Part shown: positions 19,248-28,990 of the stretch, one piece after another
Layout: every line of letters begins with the position of its first letter
How positions within the stretch are numbered: the stretch's first letter is position 1
DNA from: Leptospirales bacterium
GTDB taxonomy: Bacteria; Spirochaetota; Leptospiria; Leptospirales; Leptospiraceae
NCBI GenBank assembly: GCA_013297885.1
Contig: JAAFIR010000032.1
Location: forward strand, 1 to 63,210
Direction: 5' to 3'
Length of the DNA: 63,210 nt
Notes under the pieces: generated by a model
What the model saw: the letters and a program-made list of their open reading frames with translations, nothing else
Databases searched by the model: none
Told to the model about the DNA's origin: nothing
Translations under genes and position numbers: made by a program

Positions 19248-20552
19248 TTATCCTTTAGTATCCTTCATATATGGATGATCATTAATCATTTCAAAATATT
19301 CATCATTAAAAATTTCAATTGTATTTTGAGTTATATTATAATAATTTAAAATTGCTTCCATAACATCTATTTCTTTTTGAATTAAGGAAATTTTAGTTAG
19401 ACGTTTTGCTAATAATTCAGAAATTCGTGTTACTCTATCCATATCTGTAGTTATTGCAACTTCATCTTTATTAAAATTTTGAAATAAAACTACTTCAATA
19501 AATTGTTTAGGCATTTTCCAAATTTCAAATGCTTTTTTTCCTATTTCAATAGAGTCATAACCAATTTCATCACGTTCCAAATCGTATAAAGATTTTACAC
19601 CATATTCATAAAGTTTTAAAATTTTTTGATATTTGTCTACAAAATTTAAAGCAAGAATATTCATTCCGATTTTTTTCATCAATGATATAATAAAAATATC
19701 TGGCTCTAATTTTTTTAAATTTAATGGTCCTAAAATATCATGAGCAATTAAAGAAGATAAAACAGGAATTTCTCTTAAATGTTTTACAAAAATTTCAGCT
19801 TTTAAAGGATTTGTTAAAGTTTTGTTGTACTGATCGATAACTAATCGTTTAGCTTCCTTAATACCCATTACAGAAATTGCATCTTTTAAATTACGAATCG
19901 TTCCAGACCTACCGTAAAATGCAGAATTTGCAGATCTAATAATTGAACTAGAAAAAGAAATATCTGGACTAATAATTTTTTCTAGTTCTGCAATTCCATT
20001 TTTTGGATCTTCCACATCAAAACTAATCACATGTGTAAACACTGATGGTAAATTTGGAAGTCTGATTTGATTCAAATCAATTTTATCAACTTCTTTATCA
20101 AGATGTGTAAGGATATCTTTTCGATTAAATAGAACTGCAAGTTTTCTGATTAAATTTTCATCATCAAATGGTTTAACAACATATGAATTTACTCCAAGTA
20201 AAATTACTTCTTTTACTAAATGTCCTTCAGCATGACCAGTAATAAAAATAATTTTTAAATTTGGATAAATTTTTTTAATTTCTTTAATTGTTTGAAGACC
20301 ATTCATTTTTGGCATCTCATGGTCAATTGAAATTAAATCTGGGAGATTGTGCATTTGTTGTAATTTTTCTAAAGCTTCTATACCATCACTGGCATCCCCG
20401 ATAACATTAAAACTAAGTCTTCCAAAAGTTCTTTTAATTGCATTTCGAAAAGTTAAACTATCTTCAACAACAAAAACATTGTATGGATCTTTATTGGATA
20501 ATTTTAGGCCAACAGGAAGTAAATCTGAGAGATTTTGCATGATCGATGTCAA
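19248..20552 (-). CDS. Response regulator receiver-HDOD domain protein
   Basis: A two-domain signalling protein of 434 residues. The receiver domain (about 24-145) has acidic residues Glu30-Asp31, phosphoacceptor Asp77 ('LISIDHEMPKMNG'), Thr105 and Lys127 ('SYVVKPFDD'). The HDOD domain (about 160-370) begins 'LPNLPSVFTHVIS' and contains 'SSIIRSANSAFYG' and 'DAISVMGIKEAKRLV', typical of HDOD proteins, which lack full HD catalysis. No histidine kinase is adjacent. The C-terminal 60 residues are helical and unassigned. Confidence 0.85.
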   Translation of the reverse strand: MTSIMQNLSDLLPVGLKLSNKDPYNVFVVEDSLTFRNAIKRTFGRLSFNVIGDASDGIEALEKLQQMHNLPDLISIDHEMPKMNGLQTIKEIKKIYPNLKIIFITGHAEGHLVKEVILLGVNSYVVKPFDDENLIRKLAVLFNRKDILTHLDKEVDKIDLNQIRLPNLPSVFTHVISFDVEDPKNGIAELEKIISPDISFSSSIIRSANSAFYGRSGTIRNLKDAISVMGIKEAKRLVIDQYNKTLTNPLKAEIFVKHLREIPVLSSLIAHDILGPLNLKKLEPDIFIISLMKKIGMNILALNFVDKYQKILKLYEYGVKSLYDLERDEIGYDSIEIGKKAFEIWKMPKQFIEVVLFQNFNKDEVAITTDMDRVTRISELLAKRLTKISLIQKEIDVMEAILNYYNITQNTIEIFNDEYFEMINDHPYMKDTKG

Positions 20553-20642
20553 TTTAAAATTATAAAAAATAATGCAAACAGTTTTATTAAGCTAAGATTT
20601 AATAAGTATTCTTGAGGAAATGATTCTAGTTAATTTTTATGG

Positions 20643-20864
20643 GCAAATTTTTCCCCAACCAAAGCTTTAGATATTCAAGCGAAAGCGATGAATGGCTTTA
20701 TTGTGGAGAATTAAAAATGAAAAATGTTAAATAAAAAAAATTACGAAAAATGAATTTTTAATTCTTAATTCTAAATTTTTTATAAAATTGGGAAAAACCG
20801 TGCTTTCCTCTCTTGTCAAAATTTTTTATACAAAAAATTTTGACACTGAGTCAATCACTTTTGC
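20643..20864 (+). repeat. Three-box palindromic repeat, copy 5 (long arm 1)
   Basis: The outer stem is GCAAA (20643-20647) with TTTGC (20860-20864), a compensatory G-to-A/C-to-T change from the usual pair. Arm 1 is closed by TTTTTCCCCAA (20648-20658) and TTGGGAAAAA (20788-20797) and encloses about 129 AT-rich bases with no convincing reading frame. The middle box is AACCGTGCTTTCCTCTCTTG, identical to copies 2 and 4. Arm 2 is TGTCAAAATTTTTT with AAAAAATTTTGACA. It fills most of the 340-base gap between two minus-strand genes. Confidence 0.75.
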
Positions 20865-20893
20865 TTAGTAAAAAAAAACTAATATAGATAACT

Positions 20894-22492
20894 TCAATTA
20901 CCTCTGATTACGATTCCATTATTTCCAATACCAAAACATTGGGTATCAGATGTACAAACAGCATTATTTAATGTTCCAGTAATTGAAGTTGAATGAGGTG
21001 CCCATGAAGATCCATTAGAAGTAAAAACTATGGTTCCATTAGATCCTGCAAAAACACAAGTTGAAGTTCCACTAATACAATTTCCATTTCGTTTGATTGA
21101 TAAATATTCTCCAAATTGAAGTTCGCTAAAGCTAACTCCACCGTTTGAAGTAATCCTACCATAATCATATAAAGTAAGTTTAGTATAATAACAATTATTT
21201 GTATTAGAACAAGCAATACCAGAAATTGAATCTTTTGTACCTGAATTGACTACAAACCAATTTGAGCCATCTAAAGTTTTAAGAATCATTCCATTGGTAC
21301 CACCAACAAAACAATTATTCGAATCAATACAAGTGATTTGATTTAATGAATTTGTCCCAGCACTAGAAGTTTGTGCTAACCAATTTAAACCTCCATCAAT
21401 TGTTTTTAGAATTGTACCGTTTGTTCCAGAAACATAACAAGTATTTAAATTTAAACAAACAATAGACAAAAGATTATTTGTTGTTGTTGAGGTTTGTGGG
21501 TTCCATGTAGAACCATTAAAAGTCTTAAGTATAGTTCCATTTTTACCAACAGATAAACAAGTATTTATATTCACACAAGAAATACTTCTAAGATCTAAAA
21601 CAACTCCAGAACTTTGAGCAGACCAATTCGTTCCTGAATTTGTAGTTTTTAAAACAGTTCCTGTATCTCCAACTGCATAACAAGTATTTGGGTCTGGACA
21701 AGAAATACCAAATAGATCTTTTAATGATCCTGAATTGAGCGAGTTATAACTTAACGATTCAGATATCTTAATCCCAAATGTTCCTGAATTAAATCCAGAA
21801 TAATTAATAACTTGAATAAAAATATTTTCTGTTGCAGTAGAAATGATTTTTTTATGATTCAGATAACCAGAATCAATATCGTAAAAAAGAACATTTCTAT
21901 TTGAATTAATTACAACAACAGCAACATCTGCAGTATAATTACCTGAACCACCAAATGAATCATCCCAGGATAGATAATACACTTTTCCACTTTTGAGCGA
22001 AGCGGAATAGTAATTTGCTTCAGAATTATTAATTGTAGTCCCAGAAATATAATTTGCATTCATTGTTAAAGGAATTAAGTTACTAACCTTAAAGTCTGTT
22101 TTACTAGAAGAAGTTTTTGTATCTACAGTTACTGTGATTGGCCCTGAAGTTGCACCTTCAGGAACTATAACCGTTAAAGAATCTGAAGAAGCTAGAGTAA
22201 CTGTTGCCAATGTTCCATTAAATTTAACAATATTGGAAGAAACTACTTTGGAAAAGTTTGAACCATTTATTTGAACATTTAAACCAACAACAGAAGAAGC
22301 TGGAGAGAAAGTATTTATATTTAGATTTGTATTCGTTATAGAAATAGGAATTGAACGTGTATTTAAAAAAAATAAAAATGAGTTTTGTAAATTATCCTCT
22401 CCTGATTTTCCTTTATTTGCAGAATTATTGTCTGTAGCTGAATTACAAAACAAAAATCCAACAATCAAAATTAGAACTAATATTTTTTTCAT
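20894..22492 (-). CDS. Lipoprotein with IPT/TIG domain and seven-repeat propeller
   Basis: A probable surface lipoprotein of 532 residues. A hydrophobic leader ends in a lipobox 'LFCN' (Cys16). An IPT/TIG domain spans about 48-135 ('FSPASSVVGLNVQINGSNFS'). A beta-rich PPC-like segment follows (about 140-250). From about 255 on, repeats of the Ycf48/BNR type appear ('GTVLKTTNSGTNW', 'GTILKTIDGGLNW'). Seven repeats each carry a cysteine pair spaced CX5C, or CX6C in one case, suggesting a seven-bladed propeller with one small disulfide per blade. Function is unknown; adhesion or complex assembly is possible. Confidence 0.8.
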   Translation of the reverse strand: MKKILVLILIVGFLFCNSATDNNSANKGKSGEDNLQNSFLFFLNTRSIPISITNTNLNINTFSPASSVVGLNVQINGSNFSKVVSSNIVKFNGTLATVTLASSDSLTVIVPEGATSGPITVTVDTKTSSSKTDFKVSNLIPLTMNANYISGTTINNSEANYYSASLKSGKVYYLSWDDSFGGSGNYTADVAVVVINSNRNVLFYDIDSGYLNHKKIISTATENIFIQVINYSGFNSGTFGIKISESLSYNSLNSGSLKDLFGISCPDPNTCYAVGDTGTVLKTTNSGTNWSAQSSGVVLDLRSISCVNINTCLSVGKNGTILKTFNGSTWNPQTSTTTNNLLSIVCLNLNTCYVSGTNGTILKTIDGGLNWLAQTSSAGTNSLNQITCIDSNNCFVGGTNGMILKTLDGSNWFVVNSGTKDSISGIACSNTNNCYYTKLTLYDYGRITSNGGVSFSELQFGEYLSIKRNGNCISGTSTCVFAGSNGTIVFTSNGSSWAPHSTSITGTLNNAVCTSDTQCFGIGNNGIVIRGN

Positions 22493-22548
22493 TCTTAAAC
22501 TTAAATCTTATTTCAAAAAAAATCAATCTTTTTTTTAAAAACTATTAT

Positions 22549-23085
22549 TTAATCCAATTCTTTTCCTTCAGTGTCGATTTCTTCAGTATACCCAAACATT
22601 TTTATGTCTTTTAATCTATCTACATAAAGCACACCGTCCAAATGGTCACATTCATGTTGATATACAATTGCTTTAAAACCATCAATTACTTCACTATGGA
22701 AAGTCCATTTTTCATCATACCATTCTAGCTTGATTTTGGAAGGTCTTTCTACAAAACCTCGCATTCCAGGAACTGAAAGACAACCTTCCCAATAACCCTC
22801 TTTTGGTTTTTCTAATGGAGTAATTACAGGATTAATTAAAATATGTTCTCTAACTTGTTCTTCATTTGGGTAACGTGGATTTTCATCAACACCAACAACC
22901 ACTAATTTTTTTAAAACTCCAATTTGAGGTGCCGCTAGTCCAACTCCATTTAAATGTTTCATCGTATCAAACATATCTCGAATTAGTTTTTTGAATTCTT
23001 TTGTTCGAACTTCATCTTCTTCAATTTCAACTGATTTTTTTCGGAGAAGTGGGTCTCCAATTCTTAAAACTTTTCTTGCTGCCAT
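22549..23085 (-). CDS. def: Peptide deformylase
   Basis: An iron/zinc hydrolase removing the formyl group from nascent proteins. From the chosen start the three family motifs are '[11 protein letters not shown]' at 47-57, 'EGCLSVPG' at 100-107 (metal ligand Cys102) and 'QHECDHLDG' at 143-151 (His144, Glu145, His148). The ATG at 23085 is chosen because GGAG (23093-23096) precedes it by seven bases and the protein then begins '[14 protein letters not shown]'. The open frame extends 14 codons further, but that extension is Cys-rich and unlike the family. It is divergent from the coiled-coil gene. Confidence 0.95.
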   Translation of the reverse strand: MAARKVLRIGDPLLRKKSVEIEEDEVRTKEFKKLIRDMFDTMKHLNGVGLAAPQIGVLKKLVVVGVDENPRYPNEEQVREHILINPVITPLEKPKEGYWEGCLSVPGMRGFVERPSKIKLEWYDEKWTFHSEVIDGFKAIVYQHECDHLDGVLYVDRLKDIKMFGYTEEIDTEGKELD

Positions 23086-23244
23086 AATACATCTCCAATA
23101 AAAAAAACATTGACATTTAGAATTCATTTAACATGTTTAAGAAAAACTTAGTAAATTACACAATTTCTAAAAACTATCTTGGTTTATTTTTTACATAAGT
23201 TTTTTATTTTACTAATTAGTCAATTTAAGTTTTGGTAGGTCTTT

Positions 23245-23547
23245 GTGGAAACAGTTGAAAGTTTACAAAAAAAAGTGCAAGCACAATCTGATATTATTAA
23301 AGGTTACGAAAAAGTTTTAAAGCTAAACGAAAAAGAATTAGCCAATGCTGATGAAATTATTAAAATGTATGAATCTATTATTGATTATTCTTCACATGAA
23401 ATGAAAAATGCTCAAGAAACATTACAAGCATCAGATATTGTTTCAAATATTTCAAGAGATGAATTAATTACAGCACTTGGAAAAATCAAAGAACTTGAGA
23501 ATGCAAATATTAAACTCAGGGAAGAAGCCCTTAAGTTAAACTTTTAA
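23245..23547 (+). CDS. Small coiled-coil protein
   Basis: A 100-residue protein that is almost entirely heptad-patterned and charged, with no membrane segment. It starts at GTG, with GGTAGG about six bases upstream. It ends four bases before the GTG of the large GAF-phosphatase gene, which has no ribosome-binding site of its own, so the two are likely translationally coupled and may interact. No family was recognised. Confidence 0.75.
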   Translation: METVESLQKKVQAQSDIIKGYEKVLKLNEKELANADEIIKMYESIIDYSSHEMKNAQETLQASDIVSNISRDELITALGKIKELENANIKLREEALKLNF

Positions 23548-23551
23548 TCAA

Positions 23552-26281
23552 GTGTCAAAAGAATCTTTAATTCATTTACTCAACACAAAAAGAATTAATA
23601 ATTTTTTAAATTATGACCAATTAAATCAAGTTTTTTTAGAAATTATTGATGAGGCTGTAAGAAGTTTCTCCGCTAAAAATGCTGTTTTGTTTTTAATTGA
23701 TGAATTTGGTGGCTTTAATCCAATCACCAATTTTTCCTATTCAACCCAAGCCCAAAAAATAGCTAAACTTTCTGTATTTAAAAAAAAAGATTATCTGATC
23801 AGAAAATATTCTTTAATCGAAAGTATTGCAGAAAAAGCAAATGATACTTATATTTCTTGTTTTATTGGGGATGAAAATTCAGCAGTTGGCGTTTTTTTAT
23901 TAGAGGGGATTAAACATTTTGAAAGTTTTTCATATAAAGATTTTGAATTAGTTTCTCTATTTTCCAAATCATTAACTAAACTTTTTAAAAATTCAGAAGT
24001 AATTCAAGAAACAGGTGAAGTATTTTTACATTTTAAGTCAGCAATTCAGTTACTAATTGAATCGTCTGATAATAACCAAAAAAATACTAGGTTAGAATTT
24101 TTATTAAAAGAAGTTATTCGTGTATCAGGTTTAATAAACTCATCCTTAGATCTAAACAATTTATTAAAAGATGTAATGGAATCAGTAAAATCTGTTTTTA
24201 GAACTGAATCTTGTTCTATTCTTTTAGTAGATAAAGAAAAACAAGAATTGTATTTTCATATTGTTGCTGGAGAAAAGGCTGAAGAGCTTTCCAAGATTCG
24301 TGTGCCAATTGGAAAAGGAATTGCTGGCACTGTTGCTATAACTCGTGTTCCAATGATTATCAATGATGCTCAAAATGACAATAGGGTTTACAAAGATGCA
24401 GATAAAGCTTCTGATTTTATCACCAGAAATATTTTAGCTACACCATTAATTGCAGATAACGAAGTGATTGGTGTAATGGAAGGAATTAATACAATTGACA
24501 GAAATAATTTTGATGATTCAGATATTGAATTGTTTTTAAGTTTTTCTGACGCAGCTGCTGTTGCGATTCAAAAAACTAGGCTATTAAATAATCTTGAAAA
24601 GACAAATTTGGAACTCGAAAAAAAAGTTTCAGAACTTGCATCACTTTTTGATCTTGGTAAAGCTGTTTTAGAATCTGGAGGCTCAGATGATTTAATTTTT
24701 AAATCATTAGAAATAATATCAAAAGCACTTGATGTTTCTAAAACTGTTGTATATATTTTAGAACCTAAAACTTCTAAAGTATACCATTGGTCTTTACTTG
24801 ATAAAATTCAAAATAAATCAGAAGATTCTTATATTCAAGATTCAGTAATTATAAATGCGATGATTGAAAGCAAAATCAAAATGGAAATTGATTCATTTTT
24901 TATTGAAGATGATTTTGATTTAAAATTTTTAAAAGGATCGTTTATTATTATCCCATTAATTGGAAATAATAATAAACCTTTTGGTGGAATTAGCATTTCA
25001 GGTAAAAAAGATCGTTCTAATTATTTAAATAATGATTTAAAACTTCTTCAAACAATTTCTTCACAATTTATAAAAGGTTATGAAAATATTACTTTAAATT
25101 CTGAAAGAATTCAAAGGCAAGCAATGCAAAAAGAACTGGATATTACTAGGAATATTCAGCAAAATATTTTACCAAATCATAAATTAAAAGGTTCCAATTT
25201 TGATTTAGGTGTAAAGTCTGAACCTGCAAAAGATGTATCTGGTGATTTTTACGATTATTTTAAATATGATGATGGACAATTTTCTTTTCTAATTGCTGAT
25301 GTAAGTGGGAAAAGTTTACCAGCTGCAATTTTTATGGCTATGTCTTCTTCTGTAATGAGAACTTTAAGTAGAAACCATGAAACTACTCCTGCAAATATTT
25401 TAAAATCAGCTAATGCTCTAGTTTATGAAGATTCTCAATCAGGAATGTTTGTAACTTTATTTTATATTCATTATAATCCAAGTTTGATGGAAGTTGAATA
25501 TGCTTCTGCTGGTCATAACGATCAAATTTGGATTAAAGAAGATGGAAGTTATGAAATTTTAAAAGGTCAAGGAGCTCCACTTGGTGTAATGCCAAACACA
25601 AAATATGTAGGTGGAAAGTTAAATGTCAAAATCGGTGATATGATAGTATTATATACAGATGGAGCCGTTGAAGAAAAAAATCCTGCTGATGAAGAGTATG
25701 GACTTGATCGTTTTGTTGAAGAAATTCAAAAAAGAAAAGATAAACCATCTCAACAAATCATTGAAGAAATTTATCAAGATATAATGGAGTTTTCTCAAGC
25801 TACAGAACAATTTGATGATTTTACTGTTTTGATTTTAAAATTTAATGAAGACTTTCAATTTAGAAAAACTTTTCCAGCAACAAATGATTCAATTCCAATT
25901 TTTAGAGATTTTCTTGAGAACACAATTTCCATGAGAAAATTAGATGAATTCGTCTTAGAAGATATATTATTATGTTGTGATGAAGCTGCTACAAATATTG
26001 TAATGCACTCTTACAAAGACACGAATTTAAAAAATCCTAGTTTTGACACAAATATCAAATTTATTGAAAATAGAGTTATAATACAATTAGTTGATAAAGG
26101 GAAAGATTTTGATAGAAAAAAAGTTCCAGCTCCTTCACTTGAAGCAAATATGAAAGGTGAAAGAAAAGGTGGTTTTGGAGTTTATTTAGTTGAAAAACTA
26201 ATGGATAAAGTTGAATATTTAAGGGAAGGAGATTATAACATTATCAATATAGAAAAAATTTTCCAAAAAAACTCTTCATGA
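23552..26281 (+). CDS. GAF-domain SpoIIE phosphatase with C-terminal HATPase
   Basis: A cytoplasmic multidomain regulator of 909 residues. Three GAF-like domains come first, the second (about 190-345) being the clearest ('VPIGKGIAGTVAITRVP', 'NILATPLIADNEVIGVME'). A SpoIIE/PP2C domain covers about 525-770 with canonical 'DVSGDFYDYF', 'IADVSGKSLPAAIFM', 'YTDGAVEEKN' and 'FDDFTVLIL'. The last 130 residues form an RsbW-type HATPase ('LCCDEAATNIVMHSY', 'GGFGVYLVEKLMD'). It would combine a STAS-protein phosphatase with an anti-sigma-factor-like kinase. The start is GTG. TsaB follows with a four-base overlap. Confidence 0.9.
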   Translation: MSKESLIHLLNTKRINNFLNYDQLNQVFLEIIDEAVRSFSAKNAVLFLIDEFGGFNPITNFSYSTQAQKIAKLSVFKKKDYLIRKYSLIESIAEKANDTYISCFIGDENSAVGVFLLEGIKHFESFSYKDFELVSLFSKSLTKLFKNSEVIQETGEVFLHFKSAIQLLIESSDNNQKNTRLEFLLKEVIRVSGLINSSLDLNNLLKDVMESVKSVFRTESCSILLVDKEKQELYFHIVAGEKAEELSKIRVPIGKGIAGTVAITRVPMIINDAQNDNRVYKDADKASDFITRNILATPLIADNEVIGVMEGINTIDRNNFDDSDIELFLSFSDAAAVAIQKTRLLNNLEKTNLELEKKVSELASLFDLGKAVLESGGSDDLIFKSLEIISKALDVSKTVVYILEPKTSKVYHWSLLDKIQNKSEDSYIQDSVIINAMIESKIKMEIDSFFIEDDFDLKFLKGSFIIIPLIGNNNKPFGGISISGKKDRSNYLNNDLKLLQTISSQFIKGYENITLNSERIQRQAMQKELDITRNIQQNILPNHKLKGSNFDLGVKSEPAKDVSGDFYDYFKYDDGQFSFLIADVSGKSLPAAIFMAMSSSVMRTLSRNHETTPANILKSANALVYEDSQSGMFVTLFYIHYNPSLMEVEYASAGHNDQIWIKEDGSYEILKGQGAPLGVMPNTKYVGGKLNVKIGDMIVLYTDGAVEEKNPADEEYGLDRFVEEIQKRKDKPSQQIIEEIYQDIMEFSQATEQFDDFTVLILKFNEDFQFRKTFPATNDSIPIFRDFLENTISMRKLDEFVLEDILLCCDEAATNIVMHSYKDTNLKNPSFDTNIKFIENRVIIQLVDKGKDFDRKKVPAPSLEANMKGERKGGFGVYLVEKLMDKVEYLREGDYNIINIEKIFQKNSS

Positions 26282-26883
26282 CTTTACTTTTTTTTGATAC
26301 TAGTTTTGACTTTATTCTAATTAGTATCTTTGAACTTCAAAATAATTCTTTAAACGAAATTTATTCATTCCAAGAAAACTGCCCAAGAGAATCATCTTTT
26401 AGATTAGTTCCTGAAATAAAAAAAGCTTTAGAAAAATCTAATTTAGTTAAACCAAATATAATTTCCTGTTCTATTGGACCTGGTTCTTTTACAGGAATTC
26501 GAATTTCAGTTAATACTGTAAGAGTATTATCCCAACTTTGGAAAATTCCAATTCATGCTGTTGATACATTGGAACTTTATCAAGATTATTATGAAGAAAA
26601 ATTGAACCAAGATGTAAAATTATATTTAGATGGTAAACAAAATAAAGTTTATTTTAAAGAAAAAAAAAATCCATCTGTAGAAATATCTAGTGAAGAAGTT
26701 TTTTCTGCCGATGATAAAGTAATAATTACTAATTTGAATTTTGATTTTAAAACTATAAATATTTATTCCGATATACCAAATCCCCTTTCTTATTTTAAAA
26801 AAAATATAAATAATTTAAAATTAGAAGAAAATTATGAAAAAATAATCCCAAATTATATGAGAGAGACTTATGCAAAAAAATAG
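26278..26883 (+). CDS. tsaB: tRNA threonylcarbamoyladenosine biosynthesis protein TsaB
   Basis: The non-catalytic ASKHA-fold partner of TsaD in t6A37 synthesis. 'LLFFDTSFDF' forms the first nucleotide-fold strand, and 'SIGPGSFTGIRISVNTVR' is the diagnostic TsaB motif (about 67-84), followed by 'IHAVDTLELY'. At 201 residues it is on the short side, with a reduced C-terminal lobe. The start overlaps the previous stop as ATGA and the end overlaps rnr by 14 bases. Confidence 0.88.
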   Translation: MTLLFFDTSFDFILISIFELQNNSLNEIYSFQENCPRESSFRLVPEIKKALEKSNLVKPNIISCSIGPGSFTGIRISVNTVRVLSQLWKIPIHAVDTLELYQDYYEEKLNQDVKLYLDGKQNKVYFKEKKNPSVEISSEEVFSADDKVIITNLNFDFKTINIYSDIPNPLSYFKKNINNLKLEENYEKIIPNYMRETYAKK

Positions 26884-28990
26884 TTTGCAAAAAAATTTAA
26901 TAGATTTTTTAAAAAAAAATCTAAACACTAAAATTTTAAAAACTGAAATTTATAAAATTTTTATTACCTTACCTGAAGGAAAAATTCCTGATAAAAAACT
27001 AAGAACTATCAAAGATGAAAAAAAATATTTAATAGAAGAATTTTTATGGATTTTAGGAAGCGTTGGTTTGATTGAAAATGATAAAAAATTCATTTTTGTT
27101 GGAGAAAAATTAACTTTAAGTGGAACAATTTCTATTACAAGAAGAGGTGATGGTTTTGTTGAAATTGCCAAAGACCTTGAAGCTTTTATTCCGGTTTTTT
27201 TTATTGATCAAGCTATGAATGGTGATCTTGTTGAAATTGAACCAATAGGTGTTGGAAAAAAAGACAGAGTTGAATGTAGGGTTACTAAAATACTTAAAAA
27301 AGGAAGAGTCCTTTTTAGAATGAAAGTAACAAGGTTAGAAGGAAATTTTATAGAAGGTAAAGTTTTGGATCTTGTTGGTTCAGAAAAATTCGCCCTACTA
27401 CAAAAAAAATCAATTCTTTCAGAAATATTAAATTCTATTGCAGTTGAAGATGTATTGATAGTAAAACAAAAAGACAATACTCCAGTTGATGACTCAATAG
27501 AAGTTGTTTTTGTAAAAATAGAAAAAGGTAAAAACACAGATATTGATTTAGATAGAATTTTAATGAAATATAACTTAATTCAAGCTCATCCAGAATATAA
27601 AGATTTAAAACTTCCGGATGATGTTATCGAATCTGAAATTTCTGATTTTAACCAAAGAGTTGATCTCAGAGATTTATATACAATTACAATTGATGGGGAA
27701 ACTGCAAAAGATTTTGATGATGCAATTAGTTTTGAGGAAGAAGATAAACGAATTCGATTTTATGTCCATATTGCTGATGTTTCTTATTATGTGAAAAAAA
27801 ATTCAGACTTAGACAAAGAAGCTTTTGATAGAGCTACTTCAGTTTATCTTGCAAACAGAGTTGTGCCAATGCTTCCTCCAGAACTTTCAGAAAATCTATG
27901 TAGTTTAGTAGCGAATAAAAATCGCCTGGCATTTACTGTTGAAATGGAAGCTGATTATAAAGGTAAAATTTTTTCAGCAAAATTTTATAAAAGTATAATT
28001 AAAGTTAATGAAAGATATACTTATGAAAGAGCTGAAACTGAGATCAAAAATTCTGATGAAAAAAATTGGCTAAACAAAGTTATGAAATTAGCTAATGCTT
28101 TAAAAAAGCAAAGAATACTAAATGGAAGAGTAGAGCTAAGCTTTAAAGAAACCTATATTAAAGAAGATCCAAACGATCCCAAAAAAATTTCTATCCAAAT
28201 TAGAGAAAGACTTAACTCTCATATTTTAATTGAAGAGATGATGTTATCAGCAAATATTAAAGTCGCAGAATTTTTACGAAAGAAAAAAGCTAATACTCTT
28301 TATCGTATTCATGAATCAATGGACGAAGAAAAATTAGAAAAACTAAATGAGCTTTTAAAACTATATGGTTTTAAAACTAGAATTAAAACTGTTGAATACA
28401 GTGATCTCAAAAAAGCTTTAGAAGAAGTTGCAGGTCATAAATCAGAAAAAATATTTAATTATTTTTTACTCAGAAGTTTTATGCAGGCATATTATGGATG
28501 GGAAGCAACTGGTCACTGGGGGCTTGGTTTTAAAGACTATTGTCATTTTACTTCTCCTATCAGGCGTTATCCGGACTTAGTCTGTCATCGTGCTTTAGAA
28601 AAAATTTTATTGGATGAAGAAGCCTATTCCAAAGATGAGATCTCAATGATGGGTTCACATTGTTCCAAAGAAGAACGTAAAGCTGCTGAAGCTGAAAGAG
28701 ATACTTTAAAATTAAAAGCCTGCCGTTTAATTGATTCTCTTGGAGTAAAAGAATTTAAAGTTACAATTACTGGAATGAAACCTCATTTGGTATATGTTGA
28801 ACTAGATGATTATTTAACTGAAGCGGCAATTAGTTATGCTCATTTTACAAATGAACATGAGTTAAAACAAATTGATGATTTTTCTTTTTATTCAAAAAAA
28901 TATTCTAAAAGTTTTTTTCTTGGAGATAAATTAGATTTAGTTTTAGAAAAAATAGATTATGAAGAAATGAAAATATTTTTAAAATTTTAG
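26870..28990 (+). CDS. rnr: Ribonuclease R
   Basis: A processive 3'-5' exoribonuclease of the RNase II/R family, 706 residues. An N-terminal winged-helix segment and cold-shock domains (about 20-220) precede the RNB catalytic domain, marked by 'TIDGETAKDFDDAISF' with the metal-binding aspartates, 'ANRVVPMLPPELSENLCSL' and 'HFTSPIRRYPDLVCHRAL'. A C-terminal S1 domain occupies about 622-706. It lacks the long basic tail of E. coli RNase R. It ends flush against the convergent SirB1-like gene. Confidence 0.93.
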   Translation: MQKNSLQKNLIDFLKKNLNTKILKTEIYKIFITLPEGKIPDKKLRTIKDEKKYLIEEFLWILGSVGLIENDKKFIFVGEKLTLSGTISITRRGDGFVEIAKDLEAFIPVFFIDQAMNGDLVEIEPIGVGKKDRVECRVTKILKKGRVLFRMKVTRLEGNFIEGKVLDLVGSEKFALLQKKSILSEILNSIAVEDVLIVKQKDNTPVDDSIEVVFVKIEKGKNTDIDLDRILMKYNLIQAHPEYKDLKLPDDVIESEISDFNQRVDLRDLYTITIDGETAKDFDDAISFEEEDKRIRFYVHIADVSYYVKKNSDLDKEAFDRATSVYLANRVVPMLPPELSENLCSLVANKNRLAFTVEMEADYKGKIFSAKFYKSIIKVNERYTYERAETEIKNSDEKNWLNKVMKLANALKKQRILNGRVELSFKETYIKEDPNDPKKISIQIRERLNSHILIEEMMLSANIKVAEFLRKKKANTLYRIHESMDEEKLEKLNELLKLYGFKTRIKTVEYSDLKKALEEVAGHKSEKIFNYFLLRSFMQAYYGWEATGHWGLGFKDYCHFTSPIRRYPDLVCHRALEKILLDEEAYSKDEISMMGSHCSKEERKAAEAERDTLKLKACRLIDSLGVKEFKVTITGMKPHLVYVELDDYLTEAAISYAHFTNEHELKQIDDFSFYSKKYSKSFFLGDKLDLVLEKIDYEEMKIFLKF

